DNA of 64,000 bases, from NCBI RefSeq assembly GCF_003932855.1, contig NZ_RQYZ01000008.1:62001-126000 (forward strand), given 5' to 3'. The position numbers were made by a program, and so were the translations under genes. Source of the DNA: Tessaracoccus sp. OH4464_COT-324. GTDB lineage: Bacteria > Actinomycetota > Actinomycetes > Propionibacteriales > Propionibacteriaceae. Below the pieces are notes generated by a model. That model saw nothing but the letters and a program-made list of their open reading frames with translations, ran no database searches and was not told the origin of the DNA. Of the stretch, positions 8,796 to 18,076 are shown piece after piece. Within the stretch, counting starts at the first letter, position 1. Each line of letters starts with the position of its first letter.

Positions 8796-9434
8796 GCGGC
8801 TCGGGTCGGGAGGCCCGTCAGTCAGCTCGATGCGGCAGGTCGTTCTGCCCACCTTCAGGCTGCCCGCGCGGGTTCCGTCCATATTGTGAGCGAGAAACCC
8901 GTCGATGAAACCCTGATGGATGCTGCAGACCAGCTTCAACTGGTCGGGGGAAAGCGCGTCACGGAAGGGGCAGCGGGTGAAGCGGATGGATTTGGGCTCT
9001 CGCGCGGTGGCGAAGCCGCGCTCGCCGAGCTCTGTCACGAGTTGCTCCGCCGCCGGTCCCGGTTGCGCTTGGGCGGCCGCGGAACTGCCCCAGGCCGCGC
9101 CTGCGTGCTGAGCCAGGCTCAACTGCTCTTGGTTGGCTGTGGGCATGATGTCGAGTAGGACACCCAGTAGTTCAGTCAGGTGGCGGTTCCCGACGGTGGG
9201 CGACTTGTTGGTGGCGCGGTAGCGCAGCGGGGGGCGCCCCGCTCCTTCGCTGCGGACGGCCTCGCGGACGGCGAAGCCGCGATCCACCAACGCATCCAGG
9301 TGGAATCGTGCGGAGTTGCGGTGAAGTTTCAGCTCGTCCGCAACTTCCGCGACGGCTAGGGCGCGGTCAGCTCCTTGCAGGGTGGCCAGCACTTTTGCCC
9401 TAGTGGGGCCCAAATCGTGGTGGTTTCTGCTCAT
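8793..9434 (-). CDS. HTH regulator with C-terminal cysteine motif (COG2345/SufR-like)
   Basis: 213 aa. An ArsR-type winged helix lies at residues ~8-65 (TRAKVLATLQ...VAEVADELKLHRNSARFHLDALVDRG), followed by a wing ending GRPPLRYR. The C-terminal half has three cysteines, CPF-x12-C-x29-C, with SIHQGFIDGFL between. This pattern matches the predicted-regulator family COG2345, some of whose members (SufR) bind an Fe-S cluster. It is divergent from moaA and faces the nitrate-molybdenum island, so an oxygen-, NO- or Fe-S-sensing role there is plausible but inferred. ATG 9434 is chosen because the HTH starts just after it; the frame stays open further upstream without similarity. Confidence 0.8.
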   Translation of the reverse strand: MSRNHHDLGPTRAKVLATLQGADRALAVAEVADELKLHRNSARFHLDALVDRGFAVREAVRSEGAGRPPLRYRATNKSPTVGNRHLTELLGVLLDIMPTANQEQLSLAQHAGAAWGSSAAAQAQPGPAAEQLVTELGERGFATAREPKSIRFTRCPFRDALSPDQLKLVCSIHQGFIDGFLAHNMDGTRAGSLKVGRTTCRIELTDGPPDPSR

Positions 9435-9446
9435 GTTCTCAGTGTT

Positions 9447-9456
9447 GCACGTGTGC
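9447..9456. promoter_or_regulatory. Dyad GCAC-GT-GTGC between regulator and moaA
   Basis: A perfect short dyad centred about 37 bases upstream of the moaA start and 18 bases upstream of the regulator ATG. It is the best candidate for the regulator's own operator. Confidence 0.4.
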
Positions 9457-9476
9457 GCCGTGTAGTGCGATCTGGC

Positions 9477-9482
9477 TAGAGT
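9477..9482 (+). promoter_or_regulatory. Leaderless promoter of moaA
   Basis: TAGAGT lies exactly 6 bases before ATG 9489. There is no SD sequence. Confidence 0.5.
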
Positions 9483-9488
9483 TTGTAC

Positions 9489-10508
9489 ATGGAATTTGTA
9501 CCTTTGGTCGATGGTTATGGCCGTCGAGCCCGTGACCTCAGGGTCTCGTTGACCGACAGGTGCAATCTGCGTTGTTCCTACTGCATGCCCGCGGAAGGGC
9601 TGAACTGGTTGCCGACGGAGCAGACCCTGACCGACGACGAGGTGCTTCGCCTGATCCGGGTCGCCGTTACGCGGTTGGGGGTGGAACGGATCAGGTTCAC
9701 CGGGGGCGAGCCCCTGCTGCGCAAAGGACTGGAGCGAATCATCGCCGGGGCGTCCGACATTGGCTCTGTCGTCGGCGGCGTCGATTTGGCGTTGACTACT
9801 AACGGTCTGGGCCTGGACAGGCGGGTCCACGGGCTCGTGCGCGCGGGTTTGCGCAGGGTGAACGTCTCCCTGGACTCGCTGGACCCGGTTCGGTATGCCC
9901 GAATCACTCGGCGAGATCGCCTGCCCGACGTTTTGCGCGGCATCGAGGCGGCGGCCGCCGCCGGTCTCAACCCAGTGAAGGTCAACTCGGTGATCGTGCG
10001 GGAACAGAACGTGCAAGACGTCGTTCCGTTGGCCGAGTTCTGTCTGCGCCGGGGATATCAGCTGCGGTTCATCGAGCAGATGCCGCTGGGCCCGGAGGGG
10101 CAATGGCAGCGGGATCGGATGGTGACGGCTGATGAGATTCTCGCGCTGCTGGGCAGTCGGTTCGTGCTCACTCCTGTCCAGGAGCCTCGCGGCGGCGCTC
10201 CGGCCCAGCTTTGGGCTGTCCGGCCGAACAGCACCCAGCCCGGGGGGGTGGTGGGGGTGATTGCCTCGGTCACGCGCCCGTTCTGTGGAGACTGCGACCG
10301 TACTCGGCTCACCTCCGACGGGCAGGTTCGTTCATGTTTGTTCTCTCGCAGAGAGCGCGATTTGCGCGCGATCATGCGCGGTGGAGGCAGCGACGACGAT
10401 ATCGTGGCTGCGTGGAGCAGCGAGCACGGGGCGAAGCCGAGGGCCCACGGAATCGACGAGGCCGATTTCATCCCTCCGGCTCGTACCATGAGCGCGATTG
10501 GAGGCTGA
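9489..10508 (+). CDS. moaA: GTP 3',8-cyclase
   Basis: 339 aa radical-SAM enzyme, first step of molybdenum cofactor synthesis, turning GTP into 3',8-cyclo-GTP. The SAM cluster motif is CNLRCSYC (residues ~25-32). RFTGGEPLLRKG and TTNG follow. The C-terminal cluster Cys are in FCGDCDRTRL and the later RSCLF. It ends in the conserved Gly-Gly needed for activity. ATG 9489 is preferred to an in-frame TTG at 9483 because TAGAGT stands six bases upstream of it. First gene of a moaA-moaD-mobA run. Confidence 0.97.
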   Translation: MEFVPLVDGYGRRARDLRVSLTDRCNLRCSYCMPAEGLNWLPTEQTLTDDEVLRLIRVAVTRLGVERIRFTGGEPLLRKGLERIIAGASDIGSVVGGVDLALTTNGLGLDRRVHGLVRAGLRRVNVSLDSLDPVRYARITRRDRLPDVLRGIEAAAAAGLNPVKVNSVIVREQNVQDVVPLAEFCLRRGYQLRFIEQMPLGPEGQWQRDRMVTADEILALLGSRFVLTPVQEPRGGAPAQLWAVRPNSTQPGGVVGVIASVTRPFCGDCDRTRLTSDGQVRSCLFSRRERDLRAIMRGGGSDDDIVAAWSSEHGAKPRAHGIDEADFIPPARTMSAIGG

Positions 10509-10510
10509 AA

Positions 10511-10747
10511 ATGGAAGTTCGGTTCTTCGCTGGTGCAGCGGAGGCGGCCGGGGTCGAGCGGCGACAGGTACCTGACGGGCTCGGCTACGAGCAGCTTCTC
10601 GCGCACCTGGGCAGTGGTAACGAGCACCTCGCCCGGGTGTTGCAGGTCTGCTCGTTTTTGGCGGACGGGCGTCGCATAACGGGCGAGCGGGATTCGCTTG
10701 TCGGGGTGGCACAGGTCGACGTACTGCCGCCCTTTGCAGGTGGGTAG
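10511..10747 (+). CDS. moaD: Molybdopterin synthase small subunit (MoaD)
   Basis: 78 aa ubiquitin-like sulfur carrier. MEVRFFAGAAEAAG opens the beta-grasp fold, and VDVLPPFAGG ends in the Gly-Gly tail that is adenylated by MoeB and thiocarboxylated. With MoaE (20815) it converts precursor Z to molybdopterin. It starts two bases after the moaA stop. Its own end overlaps the probable mobA start by 8 bp. Confidence 0.93.
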   Translation: MEVRFFAGAAEAAGVERRQVPDGLGYEQLLAHLGSGNEHLARVLQVCSFLADGRRITGERDSLVGVAQVDVLPPFAGG

Positions 10748-11294
10748 CCCGAGTCGCGTCGCCATCGTGCTGGGTGGCGGGCGCTCCAGGAGGATGGGAC
10801 GGGACAAGCTTGAGCTTCCCCTGGGCGAGAGCACGCTGCTGGGCGCCGTTTGCGCGGCTGCGGGGGAGTGGGCCGATCGCGTGGTTGTCGCGGGCCCGCA
10901 GAGGCCGTTGGCGGCGGATTTTGTGCAGGAACAGCCGCCGTTCGGTGGGCCGGTGGCGGGGCTGGCTGCCGCCTTGGCGGTGGTGCCCGCCGACGAGTAT
11001 CTGCTGCTGGCCGGTGATCTGGCGCGACCCCGGGAAGTCGTCGCTTCGTTGGCGGCAGCTGCCATGGACGGCGATGGCGTGGTGTTGAGGGACGAGGAGG
11101 GCTGGCCACAGTGGCTGGCGGGGCGGTACCGGGGAGAACCACTGAGGGCAACAATTGCTCGACTCCCTGAGGTGCGCGGAGTGTCGGTGCGTCGTGCACT
11201 AGGGGGTTTGGTGGTGGGTCAAGTGCCCGTCTCTGAAGGGGTGGTTGCCGATATCGATACCCCCGAACAGTTTCGCCGGATGTCCCGGAATTAG
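10740..11294 (+). CDS. mobA: Molybdenum cofactor guanylyltransferase
   Basis: 184 aa. N-terminal nucleotide-binding signature VLGGGRSRRMGRDK (residues ~9-22), followed by EQPPFGGPVAGL and LLLAGDLARPRE. Somewhat short for MobA. It adds GMP to molybdopterin to build bis-MGD, the form used by NarG. The GTG at 10740 is taken as start because the signature lies directly after it; starts further upstream would extend into moaD. No mobB is present, as in most actinobacteria. Confidence 0.88.
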   Translation: MGSPSRVAIVLGGGRSRRMGRDKLELPLGESTLLGAVCAAAGEWADRVVVAGPQRPLAADFVQEQPPFGGPVAGLAAALAVVPADEYLLLAGDLARPREVVASLAAAAMDGDGVVLRDEEGWPQWLAGRYRGEPLRATIARLPEVRGVSVRRALGGLVVGQVPVSEGVVADIDTPEQFRRMSRN

Positions 11295-11402
11295 CCAAGG
11301 CGCGAATTGCCTAATTGCTTGCTGGCTAGGTCTGATGGCCGATTTCAGACAAATAGTTTGAATTAATGGGCAAGACCCGGATGAGCATGTCAAGCTATCC
11401 TC
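11295..11402. promoter_or_regulatory. nar operon upstream region
   Basis: 108 bases between mobA and narG, with lower GC than its surroundings. It holds the direct repeat AATTGC-CT-AATTGC (11305-11318), a -10-like TAGTTT at 11354-11359, and the imperfect dyad TTCA-N11-TGAA around it. No clear SD precedes ATG 11403. No canonical FNR box (TTGAT-N4-ATCAA) is present. Confidence 0.35.
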
Positions 11403-14400
11403 ATGAGCACTGACGCTGCACGACTGGATGGCCCGGCTTCCGACGCCCTGCTGGGCATCGGTCGGTTCTTCAAGAAGTGGGATACTACGAAGGATTCCAG
11501 GGCGGTTTTTCGCGAAGGTGGCCGAGCCGGCGACGTCTTCTACCGGGACCGCTGGAGCCATGACAAGGTGGTGCGTTCCACTCACGGCGTGAACTGCACG
11601 GGTTCATGCTCGTGGAAGGTTTACGTGCGTGACGGCATCATCACCTGGGAGTCTCAGCAGACGGACTATCCGTCGACGGGGCCGGATCGACCCGAGTATG
11701 AGCCTCGGGGTTGCCCGCGAGGCGCGGCGTTCTCCTGGTACACCTACTCCCCGACCAGGGTGCGCTACCCCTACGGGCGGGGTGTGCTCGTCGAGATGTA
11801 TCGAGAGGCGAAAAAACGCCTTGGCGATCCGGTGGAGGCTTTCCGGGAAATCTCCACTGACCCGGTCAAACGGCGGCGTTACCAGCAGGCCCGAGGGAAG
11901 GGTGGCCTCGTGCGAATCAGCTGGGAGGAGGCGCTGGAGATCTCCGCAGCCAGCTACGTCAACACCATCAAGAACTATGGCCCGGATCGCTGCGTCTCCT
12001 TCTCGCCGATCCCAGCGATGAGTCAGGTGAGCCACGCGATCGGCACGCGCTTCACGCATTTGATCGGCGGGGCGATGACCAGCTTCTACGATTGGTACGC
12101 TGATCTGCCCGTCGCCAGCCCCCAGGTCTTCGGGGACCAGACCGACGTCCCGGAGTCTGGTGACTGGTGGGACGCCACTTATCTCATGATGTGGGGCTCT
12201 AACGTTCCGGTCACCCGTACCCCCGACGCGCACTGGATGGCCGAGGTGCGTTACCGAGGGACGAAAGTGGTGGTGGTCTCGCCCGACTACGCCGACAACG
12301 TTAAGTTCGCCGACGAGTGGCTCCCAGCCCAGGCAGGCACGGACGCCGCGCTTGCCATGGCGATGGGGCACGTCATCCTGAAGGAAAACTTCGTCGACAA
12401 GCAGGTTGATTTCTTCACCGACTACGTCAAGCAGTACACCGATCTGGGGATGCTGATCACGCTCGTGGAACACCCGGAAGGGCACGGTTTGGTGCCGGGT
12501 AAGTTCCTCACGGCGGCGGGCCTGCCCGCTCACCAATCCCTACCGGATGCGGACTTCAAGACCGTGATGTGGGATCGCGCCACCGGCGGCACGGCGATAC
12601 CAAACGGGTCGATGGGTTTCCGCTACAACGAGGACGGCGCCGGTCAGTGGAACCTCGATCTGGGAGAGATCGACCCCGCGCTGACGCTTGAAGGCGAGGC
12701 TGGGGCCCGCGGGGTGGAGATTGCTCTGCCGTGCTTCGAGGATCCCAAGGGCGTGGGATCAGTCATCCGACGTGGCGTGCCTGCGCTTGAGGTGGACGGC
12801 CACCTGGTGACCACCGTCTTCGACCTGATGCTCGCCCAATACGGCGTCGCCCGGCCGGGCCTGCCCGGAACTTGGCCGAAGGATTACGACGACCCGAGCG
12901 TGCCGTACACCCCGGCCTGGCAGGCCGAGATCACCTCGGTGCCTGCAGAGGCCTGTATCCGCGCCGCCCGGGAGTTCGCGCGCAACTCGGAGGAGTCCAA
13001 AGGCCGCACGATGATCATCATCGGGGCCGGCATCTGTCACTGGTTCCACGCGGATGTCACCTACCGTTCGATCATCGCCCTTCTCATGCTCACCGGCTGC
13101 ATCGGCAAGAACGGGGGCGGCTGGGCGCACTACGTCGGCCAGGAGAAGTGCCGGCCCATGACGGGCTGGTTCAACATGGCCAACGCCACCGACTGGACGC
13201 GGCCGCCGCGCACCATGATCGGCACCGCCTACTGGTACATGCACACCGATCAGTGGCGCACGGACGGCTTCTCCTCCGACCGCATCAAATCCCCCTTGTC
13301 CACCGGCAGCCTCGACGGTATGCACACCGCAGATTCTGTCGCGCTGGCCCACCGGCTGGGTTGGATGCCCTTCTACCCCCAGTTCGACGTGAACCCCCTC
13401 GACCTGGCTGACGAGGCCCAAGCGGCGGTGGAGCGCGGCGAGCACGCCACGGTGCAGGAGTACGTGGCCGCCAAACTGAAATCGGGCGAACTAAAGAGCG
13501 CGGTCGAGGATATCGACGCGCCGGAGAACTGGCCACGCACGATGATCCTCTGGCGTTCAAACCTATTCGGGTCCTCCGCCAAAGGAAACGAGTACTTCCT
13601 CAAACACCTGCTGGGCACCCACAACAACGTCATGGAAAACGGGCACGGTGCCGACCAGAAGCCCAGCGTCGTCAAGTGGCGGGACGAGGCCCCTGAGGGC
13701 AAAGTCGACCTGCTGATGACCGCAGACTTCCGGATGACCAGTTCCACCCTCCTCAGCGACATCGTGTTCCCCGCGGCCACCTGGTACGAGAAATACGACC
13801 TCAGCTCCACGGACATGCACCCTTACGTTCACGCCTTCACTCCGGCGATCGATCCACCGTGGGAGGCCCGAACCGACTTCGTCCTGTTCAGCGACCTGGC
13901 CGCCGCGATCTCCGAGTTGGCCAAGGGACGTCTCGACACTCGACTCGACGTCGTCGCGGTGCCGATGCAGCACGACACGCCCGGGCAGATTGCGCAGCCG
14001 GGCGGGCGGGCACCTGACTGGCGCGGCACGGACCTGCCAGCGGTTCCTGGCAAGAACCTGCCCGTGCTGCAGGTGGTGGAACGCGACTACACCGCTATCG
14101 CGGACAAGCTACTCACCGTCGGCCCACTGGCGGACAAGCTGGGCTTCACCGTGAAGAACATCACCTACGACATGACCCACCAGGTGGCGCGGCTCGCGAA
14201 GCTGCATGGGGTGTACCCGTCGGGTCCGGCCGCCGGACGGCCGGCCATCGACACCGATTCCCGGTTGGCCGAGGCCATCCTGACTTTCTCGGGTACCACG
14301 AACGGTGAGGTCGCCACCCAGGGCTTCCACGACCTAGAGCGCAAGACGGGTCGCAAGCTCGCCGACCTGTCCGCGGGATCCGAGGAGCGCATCATCACCT

Positions 14401-15116
14401 TCGCGCAGACCCAGTCCGCCCCTCAGCCGGTGATTACCTCGCCGGAGTGGTCGGGCTCCGAGACGGGTGGCCGCCGCTACGCCGCGTTCACCATCAACAC
14501 GGAGCGGCTGAAGCCGTGGCACACCCTGAGTGGCCGGATGCACTTCTTCCTGGACCACGACTGGATGATCGACGCGGGGGAGCAATTGCCCATCTTCCGG
14601 CCGCCTCTGGACATGACCACCGCCTACGGGGAGCCAGAGATCGGCCCCACTGGGGAGAAGGCCATCACCCTGCGTTACCTCACGGTGCACAACAAGTGGG
14701 CGATTCACTCGCAGTACTACGACAACTGGTTTATGCTCTCGCTCGGCCGCGGTGGGCCACAGGCCTGGCTCAGCGTGAACGACGCCAAGAGCATCGGGGT
14801 GGCGGACAACGACTGGGTTGAGCTGACCAACGCGAACGGAGTGTTCGTTGCCCGGGCGGTGGTAACCCCGAAGCTGCCCGACGGCATCGCCTACGTGCAG
14901 CATGCGCAGGAGCGCACCGTGGATGTGCCCAAATCGCAGGCCACTGGTAGGCGCGGCGGCATCCACAACTCCGTCACCCGCATCCTGCTCAAAGCTACCC
15001 ACCTGATCGGCGGTTACGCCCACCAGGCGTACGCCTTCAACTACATCGGCCCCACCGGCGTGCAGCGAGACATCGTCTCCACCGTGCGTCGGCGCTCCCA
15101 GGAGGTGCAGTACTGA
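11403..15116 (+). CDS. narG: Respiratory nitrate reductase alpha subunit
   Basis: 1237 aa, the usual NarG length. It reduces nitrate to nitrite at a Mo-bis-MGD centre on the cytoplasmic side of the membrane. The FS0 cluster ligands are visible as His-Cys-Cys in STHGVNCTGSC and a further Cys in EPRGCPRG. The Mo-coordinating Asp region is SFYDWYADLP. No twin-arginine leader is present, as expected for cytoplasm-facing Nar. It heads narGHJI with a 1-bp overlap to narH. All cofactor and molybdate-uptake genes surround it. Confidence 0.98.
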   Translation: MSTDAARLDGPASDALLGIGRFFKKWDTTKDSRAVFREGGRAGDVFYRDRWSHDKVVRSTHGVNCTGSCSWKVYVRDGIITWESQQTDYPSTGPDRPEYEPRGCPRGAAFSWYTYSPTRVRYPYGRGVLVEMYREAKKRLGDPVEAFREISTDPVKRRRYQQARGKGGLVRISWEEALEISAASYVNTIKNYGPDRCVSFSPIPAMSQVSHAIGTRFTHLIGGAMTSFYDWYADLPVASPQVFGDQTDVPESGDWWDATYLMMWGSNVPVTRTPDAHWMAEVRYRGTKVVVVSPDYADNVKFADEWLPAQAGTDAALAMAMGHVILKENFVDKQVDFFTDYVKQYTDLGMLITLVEHPEGHGLVPGKFLTAAGLPAHQSLPDADFKTVMWDRATGGTAIPNGSMGFRYNEDGAGQWNLDLGEIDPALTLEGEAGARGVEIALPCFEDPKGVGSVIRRGVPALEVDGHLVTTVFDLMLAQYGVARPGLPGTWPKDYDDPSVPYTPAWQAEITSVPAEACIRAAREFARNSEESKGRTMIIIGAGICHWFHADVTYRSIIALLMLTGCIGKNGGGWAHYVGQEKCRPMTGWFNMANATDWTRPPRTMIGTAYWYMHTDQWRTDGFSSDRIKSPLSTGSLDGMHTADSVALAHRLGWMPFYPQFDVNPLDLADEAQAAVERGEHATVQEYVAAKLKSGELKSAVEDIDAPENWPRTMILWRSNLFGSSAKGNEYFLKHLLGTHNNVMENGHGADQKPSVVKWRDEAPEGKVDLLMTADFRMTSSTLLSDIVFPAATWYEKYDLSSTDMHPYVHAFTPAIDPPWEARTDFVLFSDLAAAISELAKGRLDTRLDVVAVPMQHDTPGQIAQPGGRAPDWRGTDLPAVPGKNLPVLQVVERDYTAIADKLLTVGPLADKLGFTVKNITYDMTHQVARLAKLHGVYPSGPAAGRPAIDTDSRLAEAILTFSGTTNGEVATQGFHDLERKTGRKLADLSAGSEERIITFAQTQSAPQPVITSPEWSGSETGGRRYAAFTINTERLKPWHTLSGRMHFFLDHDWMIDAGEQLPIFRPPLDMTTAYGEPEIGPTGEKAITLRYLTVHNKWAIHSQYYDNWFMLSLGRGGPQAWLSVNDAKSIGVADNDWVELTNANGVFVARAVVTPKLPDGIAYVQHAQERTVDVPKSQATGRRGGIHNSVTRILLKATHLIGGYAHQAYAFNYIGPTGVQRDIVSTVRRRSQEVQY

Positions 15117-16684
15117 TGGCCAAGCGACGACGCGTCATGGCCCAAGTGGCCATGGTAATGAACCTGGACAAGTGCATCGGATGCCACACCTGCTCGGTGA
15201 CCTGCAAGCAGGCCTGGACCAACCGTTCGGGAACCGAGTACGTGTGGTTCAACAACGTGGAGACCCGTCCCGGGCAGGGCTACCCACGCACCTACGAGGA
15301 CCAAGAGAAATGGCAGGGCGGCTGGGTGCGCACCAAATCCGGGCGGCTCAAGCTGCGCTCCGGCGGCAGGTTCCGTAAGCTGCTCAGCATCTTCGCTGCG
15401 CCGCGCCAGCCTGGGATTGGAGACTACGCCGAGCCATGGACCTACGACTACGAGACCCTCACCCAGGCGCCGCTCGGAGATGACTTCCCCGTCGCCCGCC
15501 CCAAGTCGCTGGTCACCGGCGAGGACATGGCCATCCGGGCGTCGGCGAACTGGGATGATGCGCTGGGCGGTATCGCGGAGACTGGCCACGACGACCCCAT
15601 CGTCAAGAAGCTTCGCGAGGAGGCCAACCTCAAGATTCGGTTCGAGTACGAGAAGACCTTCATGTTCTTCGTTCCCCGGATCTGTGAGCACTGCCTGAAC
15701 CCGTCGTGCATGGCCTCGTGCCCCTCGGGCGCGATCTACAAGCGGGCCGAGGACGGGATCGTCCTGGTGGACCAGGATCGGTGCCGCGGCTGGCGGCAGT
15801 GCATCACAGGTTGCCCCTACAAGAAGATCTACTTCAACCACCGCACCGGCAAGGCCGAGAAGTGCACGATGTGCTACCCGCGACTGGAGCTCGGTCAACC
15901 GACTGTCTGCTCCGAAACCTGCGTGGGCAGGCTGCGCTATATCGGCATCATCCTCTACGATCCCGATCGCGTGACTGCCGCAGCCCTAGCTGACGACAAG
16001 GACCTATACCAGGCCCAGCTCGACATCATGCTTGACCCGACTGATCCCGAGGTGATCTCCGACGCGCTGGCCAGCGGGATCCCCATGGACTGGCTGCACT
16101 CGGCCCGGAGGTCGCCCGTCTATGCGCTCATCAAACACTTCAAGGTGGCACTGCCGCTGCACCCCGAGTACCGCACCATGCCGATGGTGTGGTACGTGCC
16201 GCCCTTGTCTCCCGTGGTGGATCTACTCAGGGGCCAAGGACATGACTCCGAGGCCGCAGGGAACCTGTTTGGCGCCATTGATGCCCTGCGGATCCCCGTC
16301 GAGTACTTGGCCGAGCTGTTCACGGCGGGCGACACCCAGGTTGTCACGGACGTGCTGCAGCGCCTTGCGGCGATGCGCTCTTACATGCGCGACGTGACGC
16401 TCGGCCGACAGCGCCAGCCCGAGTTGGCGCACGCGGTCGGGATGGAGCCGGCAGCGATGGAGCAGATGTACCGGCTGTTGGCGATCGCTAAGTACGACGA
16501 ACGCTACGTCATTCCGAAGGCGCACGTAGAGCGGGCTCATCAGCTGGAGGAGATGGGATGTTCCCTCGATTTCGACGGTGGTCCCGGGCCTGGCGGTGCG
16601 GGGCCGGTCAGCGTCGGAGCGGGTCGCCGGGTGCCGGTCAGCATCGAGAGCTTCGCAGCAGCGCAAGCCCGACGAGAGGCATGA
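15116..16684 (+). CDS. narH: Respiratory nitrate reductase beta subunit
   Basis: 522 aa electron-transfer subunit carrying four Fe-S clusters. Cys groups: CIGCHTCSVTC (residues ~19-29), CEHCLNPSCMASCPSG, CRGWRQCITGCPYKK with the Trp that makes the [3Fe-4S] site typical of NarH, and CTMCYPRLELG...CSETC. It passes electrons from NarI haems to NarG. The ATG overlaps the narG stop by one base, with AGGAGG ten bases upstream; ATG 15137 is an in-frame alternative. Confidence 0.98.
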   Translation: MAKRRRVMAQVAMVMNLDKCIGCHTCSVTCKQAWTNRSGTEYVWFNNVETRPGQGYPRTYEDQEKWQGGWVRTKSGRLKLRSGGRFRKLLSIFAAPRQPGIGDYAEPWTYDYETLTQAPLGDDFPVARPKSLVTGEDMAIRASANWDDALGGIAETGHDDPIVKKLREEANLKIRFEYEKTFMFFVPRICEHCLNPSCMASCPSGAIYKRAEDGIVLVDQDRCRGWRQCITGCPYKKIYFNHRTGKAEKCTMCYPRLELGQPTVCSETCVGRLRYIGIILYDPDRVTAAALADDKDLYQAQLDIMLDPTDPEVISDALASGIPMDWLHSARRSPVYALIKHFKVALPLHPEYRTMPMVWYVPPLSPVVDLLRGQGHDSEAAGNLFGAIDALRIPVEYLAELFTAGDTQVVTDVLQRLAAMRSYMRDVTLGRQRQPELAHAVGMEPAAMEQMYRLLAIAKYDERYVIPKAHVERAHQLEEMGCSLDFDGGPGPGGAGPVSVGAGRRVPVSIESFAAAQARREA

Positions 16685-16688
16685 GGCC

Positions 16689-17297
16689 ATGAGGCAGGCG
16701 GTGGTCTTCCAAGCTGCGGGGATGCTGCTCAGCTACCCCGACGAGGAACTGCTGGCCAGACTCGATCTGGTGGAGTCCGCGGTTGAGGAAGTAGGGCAGG
16801 GCCACTACTTCCACCCGACGCTCGCGCACCTGCGGAGCGCGCCCCTGATGGAGCTCCAGGCGTTTCACGTTCAGGAGTTTGATCTTTCCCGTCGGCATGC
16901 GCTGCACCTGACCTACTGGACCGACGGCGACACCCGGCGGCGCGGCGAGGTGTTGGCGGCGATCAAACAGACGTACCGCGACTCCGGGCTGCTGGTGGAT
17001 CTGGCCGGGGAGCTGCCCGACTTTCTGCCGATGGTGCTGGAGTTCGCGGCCACCGGCTCGCCCGAGTTGGGTGTCGCGCTGCTGAACGCTTACCGGGCGT
17101 CGTTGGAGTTGCTGCGCATCGGACTGGCCGAGGACAAGCTTCCGCAGGAAGGGGTCGTCGCGGCCGTGTGTCAGCAGCTGGGCGGCCCGTCCCCGAAAAC
17201 CCGCGCCGAGGTCCGCGACCTCCTCGCTGGCCCCCCTGTTGAGACCGTCGGGTTGGACCACACCCCCCTCCCGTACCCGATTTTTCAAGGAAGCTGA
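16689..17297 (+). CDS. narJ: Nitrate reductase assembly chaperone NarJ
   Basis: 202 aa helical TorD/NarJ-family chaperone (QAAGMLLSYPDEELL; LELQAFHVQEFD-like region; DFLPMVLEFAA). It holds apo-NarGH while Mo cofactor is inserted and is not part of the final enzyme. ATG 16689 lies four bases after the narH stop, with AGAGGC upstream; the frame is open further back inside narH. It is followed at once by narI. Confidence 0.95.
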   Translation: MRQAVVFQAAGMLLSYPDEELLARLDLVESAVEEVGQGHYFHPTLAHLRSAPLMELQAFHVQEFDLSRRHALHLTYWTDGDTRRRGEVLAAIKQTYRDSGLLVDLAGELPDFLPMVLEFAATGSPELGVALLNAYRASLELLRIGLAEDKLPQEGVVAAVCQQLGGPSPKTRAEVRDLLAGPPVETVGLDHTPLPYPIFQGS

Positions 17298-17298
17298 C

Positions 17299-18051
17299 AT
17301 GGAGTTTCTGCTCTGGAGCGTGTTGCCCTACGTCGTCGCGATCGTCCTCGTGGGAGGCTTGATCTGGCGTTATCGATACGACCAGTTCGGCTGGACCACC
17401 CGGTCGTCGCAGCTTTACGAATCCAAACTGCTCAGGTTCGGTTCGCCCATCTTCCACTTCGCGCTGCTGGCGGTGCTGATGGGACACCTGGTTGGGCTGC
17501 TGATTCCCAAGGCCTTCACCGACTGGGTGGGCATTGACCAGCACAGCTATCACTCCGTCGCACTGTATGGTGGCGGGCTGGCCGGCGTCGCTCTGGTGGT
17601 GGGGCTGGTACTTTTGCTCTGGCGCCGCGCCACGAACCCAAGCGTGCGCAGGGCCACCACGCTGAGCGACAGGGTGATGTATGTGGTGCTCTCTACGGCC
17701 ATTGGCCTCGGTTTGTTCGCGACCTTGACCGGGGACAAGACGCCCACGGGCGAGGAGCACAACTACCGCGAGACGGTATCGGTCTGGTTCCGCTCGTTGT
17801 TCGGTTTCCAACCGGACACCGAAGCGATGGCCGCGGCCACATGGCAGTTCCAAGCGCATGTGGTCATAGGTCTCCTGCTGTTTGCGATCCTGCCGTTCAC
17901 CCGGTTGGTGCACGCCTTCTCCGCGCCGCTGCACTACCTTTTCCGCCCCTACATCGTCTATCGGTCGCGTGACACTACTCCCGCGGTCTCGGCCACGACA
18001 TCGGGCCGAGGCTGGGACCCGGTTGGCTTGCGCGACAACCAACGTATCTGA
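17299..18051 (+). CDS. narI: Respiratory nitrate reductase gamma subunit (cytochrome b)
   Basis: 250 aa with five predicted membrane helices. Haem ligands match the family: two His in FHFALLAVLMGHLVG (helix 2) and two in AHVVIGLLLFAILPFTRLVHAF (helix 5). It oxidises menaquinol at the outer face and feeds electrons to NarH. AAGGAAG precedes the ATG. Last gene of the catalytic set; narK follows after 25 bases. Confidence 0.96.
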   Translation: MEFLLWSVLPYVVAIVLVGGLIWRYRYDQFGWTTRSSQLYESKLLRFGSPIFHFALLAVLMGHLVGLLIPKAFTDWVGIDQHSYHSVALYGGGLAGVALVVGLVLLLWRRATNPSVRRATTLSDRVMYVVLSTAIGLGLFATLTGDKTPTGEEHNYRETVSVWFRSLFGFQPDTEAMAAATWQFQAHVVIGLLLFAILPFTRLVHAFSAPLHYLFRPYIVYRSRDTTPAVSATTSGRGWDPVGLRDNQRI

Positions 18052-18076
18052 CCACCCCCTAGAAATCGCAGGAGAA

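Noticed and set aside
9435-10103. Upstream extension of the HTH regulator
   Set aside because: It would be antisense to moaA and add unrelated low-complexity residues; the HTH begins just after ATG 9434.
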